DNA from: Tetradesmus obliquus
Taxonomy: Eukaryota > Chlorophyta > Chlorophyceae > Sphaeropleales > Scenedesmaceae
Length of the DNA stretch: 64,000 bases
Direction of reading: 5' to 3'
NCBI GenBank assembly: GCA_030272155.1
Contig: CP126197.1
Span: 310,001-374,000 of the forward strand
Shown: positions 12,401 to 24,449 of the stretch, piece after piece
Layout: every line of letters starts with the position of its first letter
Position numbering within the stretch: position 1 is the stretch's first letter
The notes under the pieces: model-generated
What the model was told of the DNA's origin: nothing
Database searches by the model: none
The model's input: only the letters and a program-made list of their open reading frames with translations
Made by a program: the position numbers and the translations under genes

Positions 12401-13096
12401 GTTGGCTGAACTATTAATTGATTGTGTAAAGATGGACAGTCTAGCATGAAAAATGCAAAGCTGTGTATTCTTGGTGGTGGAGGCCCTGGTGCCCTGATTA
12501 TCGGTGGATTTGACATGCTGTCTTTAGAAGTGCGAGTGTGTCTGGTTTGTTTATGAACTTGCTGTTTGTTCAATGATGGTTGGTGGTTGTGTGCCAGAGT
12601 TGTTGGTGGCGGGGCAGACCTGAAGCGTTTTGACTGCATGGCCCTGGTGCCCATTACACAGGTGAGTGGACTTTCGCCTCTTCATTGTGACTGGTGATAT
12701 TGTTATTTCGAGATGGTTTGTTTGAGGCCTGCTATGTTTTCCGTGGGACAGGGTGTTTGCAGCTAGTGTGGCGAGTTCTAGGCTGATAGCAGACAGGCTG
12801 CACAACATGAAGAGGACCTGGGCTGGTCATTATAATGTTGCTGACAAGCACACTGCTGAGCCTGCCTGACTGCTGGCAGCCACCTTTCTGAGCTGCTGCT
12901 GCACTGTCTGTTGTACCTTTTGCTGCCCTGGCTGCTGCAGGGTGCTGGGGGTGTAATCAGTGACTGGTCGGGGCAGCCGCTGCGGTGGCAGGTGCAGGGC
13001 GGCGACGTGGCAGCAGCCATCAAGGCGGCACCGGGGGAGGTGCTGGCTGCTGGTGATGCTAAGACACACGCGCAGGCGCTGCAGCTGCTGGCGTGG

Positions 13097-13132
<36 letters not shown>
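9471..13132 (+). CDS. HISN7: Histidinol-phosphate phosphatase, plant HISN7/IMPL2 type
   Basis: Removes phosphate from L-histidinol phosphate, the penultimate step of histidine synthesis, in plastids of plants. Exons: 9471-9954, 10528-10745, 11671-11820 and 12941-13132; 347 residues, phases 1, 0 and 0. Inositol-monophosphatase fold motifs appear in order: SPVTIADRQAEEAM, FGEEAG (metal-binding Glu), WVLDPIDGTKSFITG (two metal-binding Asp), GKPLFGTLIALL, GVIDQP, YGCDCYAYG, and KPYDYMALVPII with the third-site Asp, then GAGGVISDW. These match the HISN7 branch rather than ordinary inositol monophosphatases. About 60 residues precede the domain and could be a plastid transit peptide. A poly-Ser insert sits between the GEE and DPIDGT motifs, and the protein ends in a polyGln tail. 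The introns contain many partial copies of exons 2 and 3. The upstream limit of exon 1 is less certain than the rest. Confidence 0.92.
10390..10442 (+). repeat. Ghost copy of the 5' edge of HISN7 exon 2
   Basis: A CAG acceptor followed by the equivalent of GKLLFGTLITLLAHS lies 128 bp before the intact exon 2 (10528). Homology stops after about 45 bp. Confidence 0.8.
10850..11125 (+). repeat. Two ghost copies of the 3' part of HISN7 exon 2
   Basis: 10858-10998 repeats about two thirds of exon 2 with its GTGGGG donor (residues ERWVGLAGQQSSLNGRPIS onward, slightly shifted). 11080-11121 repeats only the last 14 codons with a GTGGGT donor. Confidence 0.8.
11360..11640 (+). repeat. Ghost array: three copies of the 5' edge of HISN7 exon 3
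   Basis: Acceptor plus AFHRVRDAVRIPMYGCDC-like starts occur at 11370, 11477 and 11564; the intact exon starts at 11671. The copies are spaced 107, 87 and 107 bp. After the shared part each copy runs into other sequence with no evident donor. Confidence 0.85.
11915..12665 (+). repeat. Ghost array: five copies of the 3' edge of HISN7 exon 3
   Basis: Copies end with a GT donor at about 11982, 12095, 12218, 12341 and 12660. Each repeats the last 20 or so codons of exon 3 (LVVEADLKPYDYMALVP and variants) plus flanking intron. All lie downstream of the intact exon. Confidence 0.85.
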
Positions 13133-14571
13133 CTTTGTGTTTGTTCTTATGCAGAGTGATCGCATCGTAAGAGATTTGCATTGTGGTGGTGGAAGCGGCT
13201 GCTGCTGTCGGCCTGCTTCGTCAGTGATTTGTTCCACTGATGGGAGTTAGGCATGTCGTTGGCACAGGTTGACGTCACGCTGCAGGCGGTGTGTTTCATG
13301 CTGGCCAGGCACTTGCGCTGTATCGCGCCTCACAGCAGCTGGCCCAGTGACTGGCCTGGGTTTTAAGTAACCCCAGCTGGGGCCGTCTGCCAGGCGCCGG
13401 GGCTCTAGTGCAGTGTTATGTACTGGGTTGCAGATATTGCGCAGTGCGCACACTGGCAGTGCACTGCATCAATTCTGTTGTCCTTGATCATTCATAGCCG
13501 CCGCGGCTAGTGATGCTGGATGCTATCAGCAACAGTAATACTTCGGCTTGTTGGGTGACTCGGTTCTGATGAGGCCCTGCTCAAAGTAGCTGTGATTCGA
13601 ATGAGTTCAGCCACAGCTTGTGCCCATGGCCTGAATCAAGCTTGCAAGCTTTGCTTTGACAGTGTTACAAGCGAGTGGCGTGCAAGCTCAGGGTCAATTG
13701 GGGCCCCGCAGCCGGTGCCTAAGGCCGCTGCATGGCACAGCATGCTGATGCTCATCGACATCCCCACACAAGGTTGCAGTTCCACACAGTTGATCACAAT
13801 ACATGCTGTGCTACAAACACTGGCCCGCTTTCGGCGGTCATTGGCCCGTGCTGCGAACCCGCCACCCTTCCAGGCAGCCCAGATCATGATGAGCTGCTGC
13901 CGGCGCTTTAAGTTAGGCTGCCGTTGACCCGTGCTGTGAAACCAGGTCCGCTGCCCTTGCAGGCAGCCCTGCTAGTGATCATGATGAGGCGCTGCCGGCC
14001 GGCACTGTGGCACAGTGTGTCTTGTCCCAGTGGATGTACTGTCAACAGTGGCGTATCAGAAGCGCTTACGCCTCCCAGGTTTTCTGCAAGAAAAACAGCA
14101 ACAGCAGCAGCAGCAGGCAGCGTCAGCGTCAATGGCCGCTCTTGGTGCCTGTAGCAGCACCAGCTGCTCCTGAAGTGCGCCACAAGCGGCATTGTAGCTT
14201 GCAGGAAACCACTGTACATGCCGAGGATGCCGGGCATCGTAGCTTGCAGGAAACCACTGTACATGCACCTACTATAGAGGCGACCCCTCTCTGTACCAGC
14301 GCCAAATATGCCGCGGTATGCATATCTCAATATGCTTGAATCGCTTTGTGTGGGGGGCTGTGCTGCAGCCCGGGCGATGTCAGGCTGTCCTGCTTATGCT
14401 GTATTGTCCTTGTCCTTTCTCCTTGTGATGTTGGCATCATTGCCAGCTCAGCCAGCACAGGGACAAATTCTGCGTCAGATTGGCGCACGAAAGCAGGCTG
14501 CCGCGCCTCACCTTGAACCCCAGGCTGACTAATTGCCAGCTCAGCAACACACGAGCCAAAGCCTGGTTGAT
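13133..14571. other. Intergenic region between the convergent HISN7 and formate dehydrogenase genes
   Basis: No supported gene. A 36-bp stretch around GTAGCTTGCAGGAAACCACT is repeated near 14189 and 14236. A diverged copy of the last formate dehydrogenase exon edge lies at about 14505-14531. Confidence 0.6.
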
Positions 14572-14678
14572 TCAACTCAGCGCATGAAAACCAAGGCTGC
14601 CGCGCCTCACCTTGAACTCCAGGCTGACGTTCTTGTTCTTGGAGGCGTCCTCGTACTGGCCCGCCATCTTGCCGCCCT

Positions 14679-14725
<47 letters not shown>

Positions 14726-14990
14726 TATGGGTCATGCTGTGTGCACCTGACTACACTGATTGGCGTTTTCAAGCAGCTATGTGGCGGTCAAATCACCAGA
14801 CATCCAAGTGTGCAGTGGCATCAACGCATTGTGCAACAGCAAGCCTCGGGTGAGCAACACGTGCAGACATGGCAACAAAAGACACGGCAGCACAGGCATC
14901 CACTCCACCTCCAGAGCATTACAGATTGCGTGACGGCCGTCACGCAACGCCATCTGCACTCAACATATTATTAAAAGCCGTGTTCTCTCT

Positions 14991-15044
<54 letters not shown>

Positions 15045-15984
15045 GCACACAGTGGTTTTTCACAGCTGCGCGCCAGCGTCACCTGCACGATGACATCGGT
15101 GGGGATGAGCGCCTCGCCCGCCAGGCTGCGCCGGATGATCTCTTTGGTGCCCGCGGCGTAGCGCGCCTGCGCGTCAAGCGTGGTGCCGCTGCAGCAACAA
15201 CAGAGCGCTAACACAGACAGATATGTGCATCTGGACACAGTCTACATACACATGCCACAGAGCGCAGTGTAAACGCAGTGCGCAGCAGAAGGAGCGAGAG
15301 CTGCTGAGAAGAGCAGCCAATTGCCTGTTTTAGCAGACAAGGGTTGGCTTGATGAAGATTGCAAATAGGTACTACCTTCTCATGTAACGGCCGACAAAAC
15401 GGGTAACGGGCCGGGACACTGCAGGCCGTGCTGCATGCCGCACTGCCACGCGATGGTGTGCGCCACCTACCTGTGACTCACTACCTGTGTCGGACACTGT
15501 AGTCAGGTGCCCTGGCGTGGCGGTGCTGCCCGATTAGCATTTACAAGCACAGCATGCACTGCAGGCCAGAAACACACTTTGCCAGGCAGTGCTCACCTGT
15601 AGTGGGGCGTCATGGCGTGGTGGGGCATGTGGCGCCACAAACACGGCTGCAAATGATAGTAGAATGCGCCTGAGCAACTGAAACTTTGCCTGCTGCGCAC
15701 TAGTGTGGAGATCACTACATCTGATGTCCGATGTTTTTACTTGTAACCACTGACCGGGGACATGGGTCGATGTTTATGGATGTCATACATGGATGTAAAC
15801 ATGGCACTAGGTTTTGGGGACGCCCTGCTCACCTGTAGTGGGGCGTCATGGCATGGTGGGGCATGTGGCGCCAGGGGTGGTCGGCAGGGGCCGGCTGCGG
15901 CTCCCACACGTCACCCGCATAGCCCGCCAGGTGGCCGCTGGACAGCATCTCAACAAGGTCATCACGCTCCACGATGGCGCCTGC

Positions 15985-16034
<50 letters not shown>

Positions 16035-18195
16035 GTTTTGTGAGCATCTGCACCAGGTCGTCGCGCTCCACGATGGCGGCTGCGGAAGCACAAGGCAACG
16101 GCAATGTCATTACATGGGAAGCATGCAGCCAGCCAGGTGGCTGCTTTTGATCATCTCCACGAAGTCGTCAGCTGCACCATGGCGCGTGCGGCACATTCAG
16201 ACTGACAGGGGGCACAGTGGGCTGCGACAAGGCAGGCACAACGAGGCAGTGCAGCCAGTCGCAGCCAGACACGCAGCGCTGCCTCTACACGTCATGCTCA
16301 CCGCGCGCCGTGTTGACCAGGTGTACTCCCTTCTTCATCCTGGTCATGAGGCAGCACATCAAGAACAGCCTTACATGCAGCGCTGCGACAGTATGTGGAA
16401 AAGTTGTGCTGACCGCGCGTCGTGTTGTCCGAGTATGCTCCCTTCTTCCTCTTGCTCATGAGGCAACACATCAAGAAACAACCTCACATGCAGCGCTGCG
16501 ATAGTATGTGAAATATTTGTGCTCACCGCGCGCCGTGTTGTCCGAGTATGAGCCCTTCATCACCTCGCTCACCACACAGCACAACCAAACACCGCCACAT
16601 GTACGGCGCCACAAATTACAATATGCTCAATGTTGTGCTCACCGCGCGCCGTGTTGACCAGGTATGCTCCCTTCTTCATCTTGGCCATCAGCTTCTTTTT
16701 GAAGAGGCCCTTGGTGCTCGCATGCAGCGGGCAGTTGATGGTCACCACGTCGCAGCGCGACACCAGATCCTGCGGGAAAGAGGAGGAGGGGCAAGCAGCA
16801 GCAGCAGCAATGTACAGCAGCAGCATAGAAATAGAAGACTGCATACATCTGCACAACTTCAAGTTGCACCCTGGCGCCTCATTGTTTGTGATCTGCTGCC
16901 TCTCCACGCCCAGCACGCAGCCTTCAACAACCCAGCAGCACAGTAACACGCCACCGCAAACATACAAACATACGCACATAAAACAGCAAATCCACACCAA
17001 AGCAAATATGCAATTGCCATCCTCAGCTCCAGCTCAGCGTACTACGCCCCAGTGGCTGCCTCAGTGCCAGCCGGCAGCCGCCCGTAGTCATGGTACACAA
17101 AAATCCATGGTCCAGCAATCCATGGTGAGCAGATCTGCATTTTGTATGCTAGACTGCCCATCTTTAAAAATGTTCGACAGCCAGCCAGTCGTATCACAGC
17201 ACACACAACCACATACATACCTCCAGCTACGCGTACTGCGCCCCTGTGGCCTTCCCCACGTCAGCCGGCAGCCGACCACCCATACAATGTTGTTAACACA
17301 GCACACACACTGCCCAGCCACAGCCCAGCAGCCAGCCAGAGCAGACACGCAAAGACACATACATACAACCATACAAACGTACCTCCAGCTCCGCGTACTG
17401 CGCGCCCGTTGCCGCCTCCACGTCAGCCGGCAGCCGCCCGTAGTCGTAGTACAGCAGCTGCCTGCAGTTGAAGGGCACCAGCCGCTCCAGCACGCGCTGC
17501 CCGATGCGGCCTGCGCCCACCGTGCCCACCACCTTGTTCTGCAGGGTTGGTACACAGCAGCACAGGCAGCCAGTCAGCAGGTGTTGCGGCCTGCGCCCAC
17601 CGTGCCCACCACCTTGTTCTGCGGGCATTTCAAACAAGCATCAGACATGCAGCGTTCTGGATATAAATGGCTCATGGTGTGTGAGGTAAACAAGTAGCCA
17701 CCGCCTGGTTCTAAGGGCAGCAAGTGTGCCCACCATCTTGCTCTGCACGTTGTTGAACAGCATCACACAGGAGGCAGCTTACTGTGCAGCTTGGCATTTG
17801 CAACTTAAATCACGGTCCAGCACGCGCTGCCCGATGCAGCCGGCGCCCATCGTGCCCACCACCTTGTTCTGCATTTCAAAACAGCACCAGACATGCGGCA
17901 ACTGATGATGCACAGCTAATGGTGTGTGAGGTAGGTAAGTGCCCACCACCTGGTTCTGCGGGCAGCAAGTGTGCACGCAGGGTGACATGTTACACAGAGG
18001 CACACGCGGCGTATTGCAGCACGCGATGCACGCATGTGTTTGCGCAGCATCAACACGTGGCCTGCCACCTGGCCCTGGCACCTACAGCCCCTGCCACATG
18101 CAGCAGCAGCAGCAGCAGCAGCAGCAGCGGCAGCGGCAGCAGCAACAGGATGCTGCTGCTGTGCACACTCACCTGCAGGTCGTATGCGTCAGCAG

Positions 18196-18238
<43 letters not shown>

Positions 18239-18330
18239 GGCAGCGGCAGCGGAAGCGGCAACAACAGCAGCAGCATGGTGTCTGCCTCAGCCACCGGCCC
18301 CAAACCCACTCACCTCCAGGTCATAGGTGA

Positions 18331-18364
<34 letters not shown>

Positions 18365-21079
18365 TACGTTTTGGCCTGAGCCATCGGCCCCAGACCCCAC
18401 TTGTACACACCCACCTCCAGGTCGTATGCGTCAGCAGCGATGGCGCCCACATTCCACTGGTTGTTGATGATCTGCGGGGCAGGCGGTGCAGTGCAACGCA
18501 GTGCGGGACCAAAGAGACAGCAGCAGCAGCGGCAGCAGCAGCACTGATGGTGGAGGCAGCAGGGTGGGCACGGCGCAGCAGGAGTGCGCAACAGATGGTG
18601 GCATCCTACAAGCGTGTGGAGCAGTCTGATATGATACGTGACGTAGGGTTGCTGCTGCCAGCAATTGAGGATGAGAAATCATGTCATGGCCGGGACACGC
18701 GTCAACATGAGTTGAGGAAGTGTGGTGGTGGCTATCCTGGTTGTAGCAGATCACGCATCAGCTATAGACTACGGGCAAACTAAACCACACCAGCTGATCC
18801 CACGCTGCCCCTCACCTGGTGGTTTTTGTTACCAGGGGCAAGGGTTTAGGGCAATGGGGGACGAAATCTTACTGGTTACACGGAGCAGTCAGGCGAACCT
18901 GAATGCAGGAGACACAAAGGCGTTGCCTTCACCTCACCTGGTTGTACCCGGTCATGTAGTTGCGCACCAGCGACAGATCATCATCACCACATGCTCCGCC
19001 ACAGACACCACGTTGCTGCCCGTGACCTCAGCCACAGTGATGCCCTGCTTGAATGTGTTGGGAGTAGGGGGGGCAGCAGTGCAGCGCAGGCGGCTGTGAG
19101 CTCTGTTCTCAGTGCGACGCTGTGTTGGAAACACCGTATCAATGAGCGCATGTTCACAAGCACGTGTGCCATGCAGTCTGTGTCCCCCAAATATATGCTG
19201 ATTTTCATGGCTACATCTTGCCTCACCTTCTTGGCCGCCGCCACCAGGTCCACGTGGTTGCAGAGGCGCACATGATTTGCTGAACCATGCTCTCAGGTGC
19301 ATCTAACCAAGCTCTCAGTTGCATCTAATCCTGCTGTCAGTTGCATCTAACCAAGCTGTCAGGTGCATCTAACCATGCTCTCACGTGCATTCACCTATGC
19401 TTACACAAGTGGAATCCAGCCGCACCTTCTTGGCCGCCGCCACCAGGTCCACGTGGTCGCTGCCGATGCCAGCTGTCACGGACAGCTTCATCTTCTTGGC
19501 AGATGCCAGGCGGTCCGCGGTGAGGTAGTAAGCTGCGGCGCAGAGGGAAAATGTGTATAGGTGCGTGTGTGTGGTGGGGGGGGGGGGGGGTGCATTGGGG
19601 GGCGGGGGGAGGGTAGGGGCAGCAGCAGCGGGGGCAGCAGCAGCGGGGGCAGCGGCAGCGGCAGGCACACCAGTGATGCAATTAAGGATATGTTGCAAGG
19701 TGGTGGACGCCACGCTGACCACGGTGAGGTCCACGGTGAGGCTGGCACGCAGGTGGGTGAGGTGCGAGTGGGGGGTAGAGCGAAGTGGGGGCGGCGTCGG
19801 GCGTGGTGTTTGCAGTTGCGGGGCGGAAGGGCAGAAGCAGCGGCAGCAGCGGCACAGGTACGTCTGGGATGCTTCTAACAGCTGCTGCTGCTGCTGCCAG
19901 TCGATGCTGTCCTTACTTGCACACGTGTAGTAAATGCATAAGTGACGTTCCTGTGATTGAAGTCGCACCGTGCACGGCCTCATGAGGCAGCAGCATGAGC
20001 AATAGCAACACATCAGCAGTACAACAAAACCAAGCAACCGTTGACTTCAAGAGCGATACACTCATTGAGGGTTAAGGGTTTCGCTCACGGTGGAAGGGTG
20101 TGGAGAAGACGATGTCGGCGTCGGGCAGGTGCTTGTCGGCCACGCCGCCGGGGCCCTTGTCGTCAGTCACGATGAAGCTGTGGCCCTGACAGCAGCAGCA
20201 GCAGCAGCAGCGGTGGTTGGTGAATCAAAAAGCTATGGACGAATTACGTTTGATTGTGCCGTCCTGCGTCAGTTATTGGTAAGAGTGCTTGTCTTCGCAC
20301 ATTGGGGTGTGCGTCACCTGACGTCAGCCGGCTTGCTGTTGACGCGCGCACTCGTCACCCATGCTCACTCACTCTCTGCAGCAGCAACTGCCATTCCTGA
20401 TGCAGCCGATGCAGCAGCCTGAGCGCTTCCCACAACGGCAGAACGCAGTGTGCAGACCGCTCAAGCCATGCACCGGCTGTAGCTGAATTGCCTGCACTGC
20501 ACTGCATGGCATCACTAAACCTATGAGTGGGTGACAGACTCGCGAGTCACGGATCGGCCCGAGCTCGATCGAGTCTGACGGACGATCCGTGCCGCGTTGA
20601 CCTTTTGCCAATCACCTGGGACTCCAGCCAGCTCCGCAGCCCTAGCTCGTTCTCCACGCAGTCCAATAGCTTGGGCTGGCGCTTGCCGTTCTCCCCTGCC
20701 TGCGGTTGCAGCGAGCACCCGTGCCGGCCGCGGCCGGCCCGCGCGCGGGCGTCATGATTCAAATGGGTGACGGATGTACACGCACAGCAATTGTACCTGC
20801 GCTCGTGATATTTGATTTATGCAAGCTTAAGTTGTTGAATGTTGACTTTACCTTGTACAGAACAGCAAGGATCGTCTTGGGCTTGCCATCGGTGAGGTCA
20901 CCTGTCGCATACTCCCTCACGGCGTCCTTGCTGCCACCAGCAGCGCGCAATGCCGTGGAACTGGCATTGAAAACACCACGAGACAGCGTGCATGCGCCCA
21001 GGCGCGATGCTGCTGCTAGGGAGAGCATGTTTGGGGCTGTCACTGGGTGCAGCTGCAGCTGCTGCTGTAGGTAAGCCAC
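14572..21079 (-). CDS. FDH: NAD-dependent formate dehydrogenase, mitochondrial type
   Basis: Oxidises formate to CO2 with NAD+. Eleven exons: 20852-21079, 20616-20699, 20089-20185, 19426-19532, 18938-19044, 18415-18471, 17383-17538, 16643-16769, 15833-15980, 15083-15188 and 14572-14676; about 440 residues. Family motifs in order: [84 protein letters not shown] (Rossmann GxGxxG), YYDYGRLP (the Asp favouring NAD+), [27 protein letters not shown] (catalytic Gln) and HAMTPHYSG (catalytic His). The N-terminus is Ala/Ser/Arg-rich, as in a mitochondrial presequence. The last exon may read through to the TGA at 14572 or be spliced further. Exon 5 is 107 bp between two phase-0 introns, one base short, which breaks the frame. 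Confidence 0.92.
14679..15044 (+). repeat. Two CAG tracts flanking formate dehydrogenase intron 10
   Basis: Tracts at 14679-14724 and 14991-15044 lie in the last intron. The first abuts the acceptor of exon 11. In gene sense both read CTG. Confidence 0.9.
15597..16570 (-). repeat. Ghost copies of formate dehydrogenase exon 8 and 9 edges
   Basis: 15597-15645 copies the 3' edge of exon 9. 16035-16085 and about 16140-16195 copy its 5' edge ([11 protein letters not shown] and variants). About 16290-16345, 16407-16462 and 16525-16570 copy the 3' edge of exon 8 (LVNTARG plus donor). A CAG tract (15984-16033) abuts the exon 9 acceptor. Confidence 0.75.
17020..17285 (-). repeat. Ghost copies of the 3' edge of formate dehydrogenase exon 7
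   Basis: 17025-17092 and 17218-17282 repeat the exon 7 end ([18 protein letters not shown] region) with donor-like GT. Both are downstream of the intact exon 17383-17538 in gene sense. Confidence 0.75.
17583..17960 (-). repeat. Ghost copies of the 5' edge of formate dehydrogenase exon 7
   Basis: Copies of the acceptor and [14 protein letters not shown] region occur at about 17585-17628, 17723-17748, 17817-17875 and 17938-17962. All are upstream of the intact exon in gene sense. Confidence 0.75.
18165..18345 (-). repeat. Ghost copies of the 3' edge of formate dehydrogenase exon 6
   Basis: 18168-18192 and 18310-18332 repeat the end of exon 6 (ADAYDLE) with its donor, amid CAG-rich intron sequence. 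Confidence 0.65.
19215..19265 (-). repeat. Ghost copy of the 3' edge of formate dehydrogenase exon 4
   Basis: The segment repeats the end of exon 4 ([10 protein letters not shown]) and its GTG donor, downstream of the intact exon 19426-19532 in gene sense. Confidence 0.7.
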
Positions 21080-21717
21080 GTGGAGATGCCAGGTACAACT
21101 ACCAACGAACTACCAACGAACTACCTCACGCAGCCATATGTTGGGCGTGCGGATGGAAACAACGGAACTCATCGGGGTTTTGCAGCTCCAAGCGTCGGTC
21201 ACCGTGAACTACGGTTATGTCCGGCAACACAGGCGATGCAAAGCAAAATCAAACAGCTGTTAAAAGCTTAATTTGTTGTCTAATGATGAGGCGTAAGTCC
21301 AGCTGGCGTGAAACGGTGTCGCAGGGGTTACACAACCTGCATCCCTGCTTGCATGGTGCCACTCTGTAAGCGAAGCAAGGCAGCACAGTTGGCCAATCGC
21401 AGCACGGTTTGCTAACACGACAGCCATTTCATCCCTGCGTCAGGTTACACGGTTGTGGAATGTGCACATGCGTACTGCATATGCACATATGTGTAGTCAT
21501 GTGAATTTGCATACATGTGGTATACCACTCGGAGTAATACACTCGGAAAGCTTTCTGACAGGGTGCAGGTATGGCAGTGATACATTGCTTAAAGTTGTTT
21601 GTTTCTTCTTTCATACCCGCACTCCTGCTTTGATGAATCATTCCAGCGAGATATCAATTGCCTACAGGTACCTTTGTTGTAAAAGAACAAACGCCGCATG
21701 CAAAATGGTCAAGGCCC

Positions 21718-21864
21718 ATCCACAACTCATCCACAAATCGCCCACATCAGGTCATCCACAGTGCCATCCACAGCGGACTACGGCCATCCACAGGCCATCC
21801 ACATCCGTCTGGGTCCACATGGCGTGTGGATGAACTTCGCACACTTGTGGATGAAGTTGTGGAT
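21718..21864. repeat. Foldback built from CATCCACA motifs
   Basis: Arms 21718-21736 and 21845-21864 are inverted copies of each other with one gap. Between them the word CATCCACA recurs several times. It may be a small foldback element or a structured transcript; no terminal duplication was identified. Confidence 0.55.
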
Positions 21865-23702
21865 AGCGTAAACCAGCCTCGAATCATTGATTAAACATGT
21901 TCAACAATGATATATAACAATAATCGATGATTTCGCGTCGCGCTGGCGCCGGGTACGCGAGCACAGCGTGCAGCAACAGAAGCAGCAGCAGGTACAAAGT
22001 TTGCAAGGCCAAGTCACTGCTGCTCCTGCTGCACCTGTAGTACCAGGCCACATGTACACAAAAACAGACAAGAATGCCGCAAGATGTGCTATGTCCCTGC
22101 AACGCAACACCATGCTGTGACCTGCCACATGCAACCTGAACCATTGTGTTCTGTCTGATGCTGCTCAGTCAGTAGCATGCTGCTTGCCACTCCAGCAGCC
22201 CGTCTTGCTGTGTCAGGCCCTAAGCTGCTGCTAGACCGTGCATTTGATGGAATGAAAGCTCCACAATGCCTGCTTGCTGCAGCAACACATAGCATGCAAC
22301 TCGGTAACCTGCACATCAGCTTGCACTGCACTGGGCAAGTCAGCAGCAGTCGCAGTAGCAGCAGCAGCAACAACAAAGGCAGCAAAGTGTTTTAGGGGTC
22401 TGTGTTGTACGTGCAACTGCTACAGCAGCGCTGCTGCTGTCAAACCCCCATGCAGGAATTGTACAACTTCGCTGCTTCTTGAAGGAGTGGCCGGCCGCTG
22501 CTGCTGCTTCTCAGCATAGAAGCACTGGCATATCAAGACCCCACACAACATGTGGCGCAAGTCTGACGCTGCTACTGCTGCGGAGGTGATCTGACACTAG
22601 GCAGGCATGCGATCTGTGTTGCGCTGCAGAACCCTGGATGGCGCCCTGCATTCTCAACCTTGCATGTACCTGTCAACAAGTTCCAGACTGTTGTTGACAG
22701 TGAGATTGTTGTGCGCGAGTAAAGCCGTCGCGCTGCAGGCTGCTTGCCTGCAAACAGCCCGATGCACTGGACGATCCTGCAGCAAACCATCACGTGTGGT
22801 GAGTGCTGTGCAAACGGCAGCTGCTACTGCATTGATGCTTGCAGGCACCCCGTGGTGCGACCCAAGCCAACATGCATCACAGGTGCTGCTGCTGCTTCTG
22901 CTGCCAGTGTTACCGTGATGTCGTGCGCATGCAGGGCAGCCGCTGCAGCAGCTAGTGCCATCACATGCTACTGCAGCCACTGCCAGCTGTTGTCGTTGCT
23001 GTGCACTGCCTCTGGGGTCATGTAGCTGTCGCTGAACCTGTGCTTCTGCTGTACACCTGGCAGCAGATCCTCTCACCTGGCATCAAGCTGTTGCAGCCGC
23101 TGAGTGTGCTGTTGTTGCTTGACATCATCAGCGCAGCTTCACAACTTGGCATCTAATTCAAGGAATGTAGCCGTGGCAGCCTTTGCGCAGTGTTGAAATG
23201 TGCACAAATGCGATCCGTAAGCCATGCATGCGCAACAACATACATGTGAATTCATGCATGTTCAGTATGCCACACAGCACTGCTTCACTTGCGCTACCGT
23301 GACAAAGCTGTTGCGGGCTAAGCGTTGACCCTACGGCTGATTGCCCCTCACAAATCCACCGCTGACTGCCTGCAGGACAAGATGCACATGCGTGCAGAGG
23401 GACTGCAGTCCGCTGCTGTGCTCGGGTCAGCTGCTGATGTCACCACCTGCCTAGTGGCTTGCACAGCTTGCTCACCTGCTGTCTGCTGCTTTACATTTGG
23501 TGCAATAGCAGATCCAGCGTCCAGGATTTGCCGCCCACACATGTGTGCTTTGGCGTGCATGTATGTTGTGGATGCCTGCTGCTGCTCCTGCTGCTGTGCA
23601 ACTCCTGCTGCATCAGCTGGCACTAGTGTGGTCAACGCTGCAATAACGCTGCTAGAAATATAGAGTATGTTTATATAGTAACGAATGAAGCAGGCGCACG
23701 AC

Positions 23703-23787
23703 AGTGATGGGCCCAGGATCACCCACAACAGCCATGGTTGCTGTTGGTAGCAGCACTGTTGATCTGGCTGATCCTGGGCTGGTCACT
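23703..23787. repeat. 85-bp hairpin with 19-bp arms
   Basis: Arms 23703-23721 and 23769-23787 match at 16 of 19 positions (core GCCCAGGATCA). A further inner inverted pair (CAACAG and CTGTTG) extends the stem. It could fold as a small-RNA precursor-like hairpin; function unknown. Confidence 0.5.
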
Positions 23788-23843
23788 TGCATTAAACCTG
23801 TTGTACTCATTGTAATCGCTACGACGTGATATTTTGCGTGAAG

Positions 23844-24089
23844 ATGTCGTCATCAATCGCTGTAAAAGCAGCCCGGCAGGTACGCTGCAACCCCTCACGA
23901 TGCTGTGTACGCAGGCATTACTCAGGCGCAGTTGAAAGCAGGTCCATTGAAGTCAAAGCTTCAATTTCATATGTTGCGCTTGCATCAGCCATGGGGTGCT
24001 CCGCATTAGGGTGGGCTGTCAGTTCCAAACCACGATGTTTGAACAGATGTCAGGAGCGCGACCAATGCTGTCAGGCGCATTCTTTCTAA
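23844..24089 (+). CDS. Possible small membrane protein, doubtful
   Basis: An 82-codon frame starts MSSSIAVKAARQ, is Arg/Ser-rich for about 35 residues like an organelle presequence, then has one hydrophobic segment (ISYVALASAMGCSALGWAV). No family was recognised, no other exons connect to it, and it may be chance. Confidence 0.2.
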   Translation: MSSSIAVKAARQVRCNPSRCCVRRHYSGAVESRSIEVKASISYVALASAMGCSALGWAVSSKPRCLNRCQERDQCCQAHSF

Positions 24090-24449
24090 AAAACCGTTTG
24101 ATTCGAAAATTTATTACAAAAGGGCTCCCCTTTTGTGCTGGCAGCAAGATGTGCCATCGGCACACCAAGTGCTTCAGCCCAGTCCTGCAGGGTTGCAAGG
24201 GAACTGCAGTAGTACAACAACCACGGCTGAACGATTATAAGTAATAAGAAAGTAGCATAGTCTGCCTCTACCGTGCATGTGTCCTGCCAGGCCTTCACCT
24301 GCACCTGACATCTGGGGCCCCCAAGGAGGGGCTCCTGCAGTACAACTGTTGCGGCTGCACAGGTGTGCTATCCTTGAATAACCATAGAATGCACTTAAAA
24401 CCACATCCACGGCATCATTTACAGCTTCTGTGAGCAGCCACTGAACAGT

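Noticed and set aside
16630-17697. 355-codon plus-strand frame
   Set aside because: It lies antisense over formate dehydrogenase exons 7 and 8 and their ghosts, with no motif of its own.
21716-21866. Bacterial replication origin, from TTATCCACA-like words
   Set aside because: The words are CATCCACA in a foldback, not a DnaA-box array, and all gene structure is eukaryotic.
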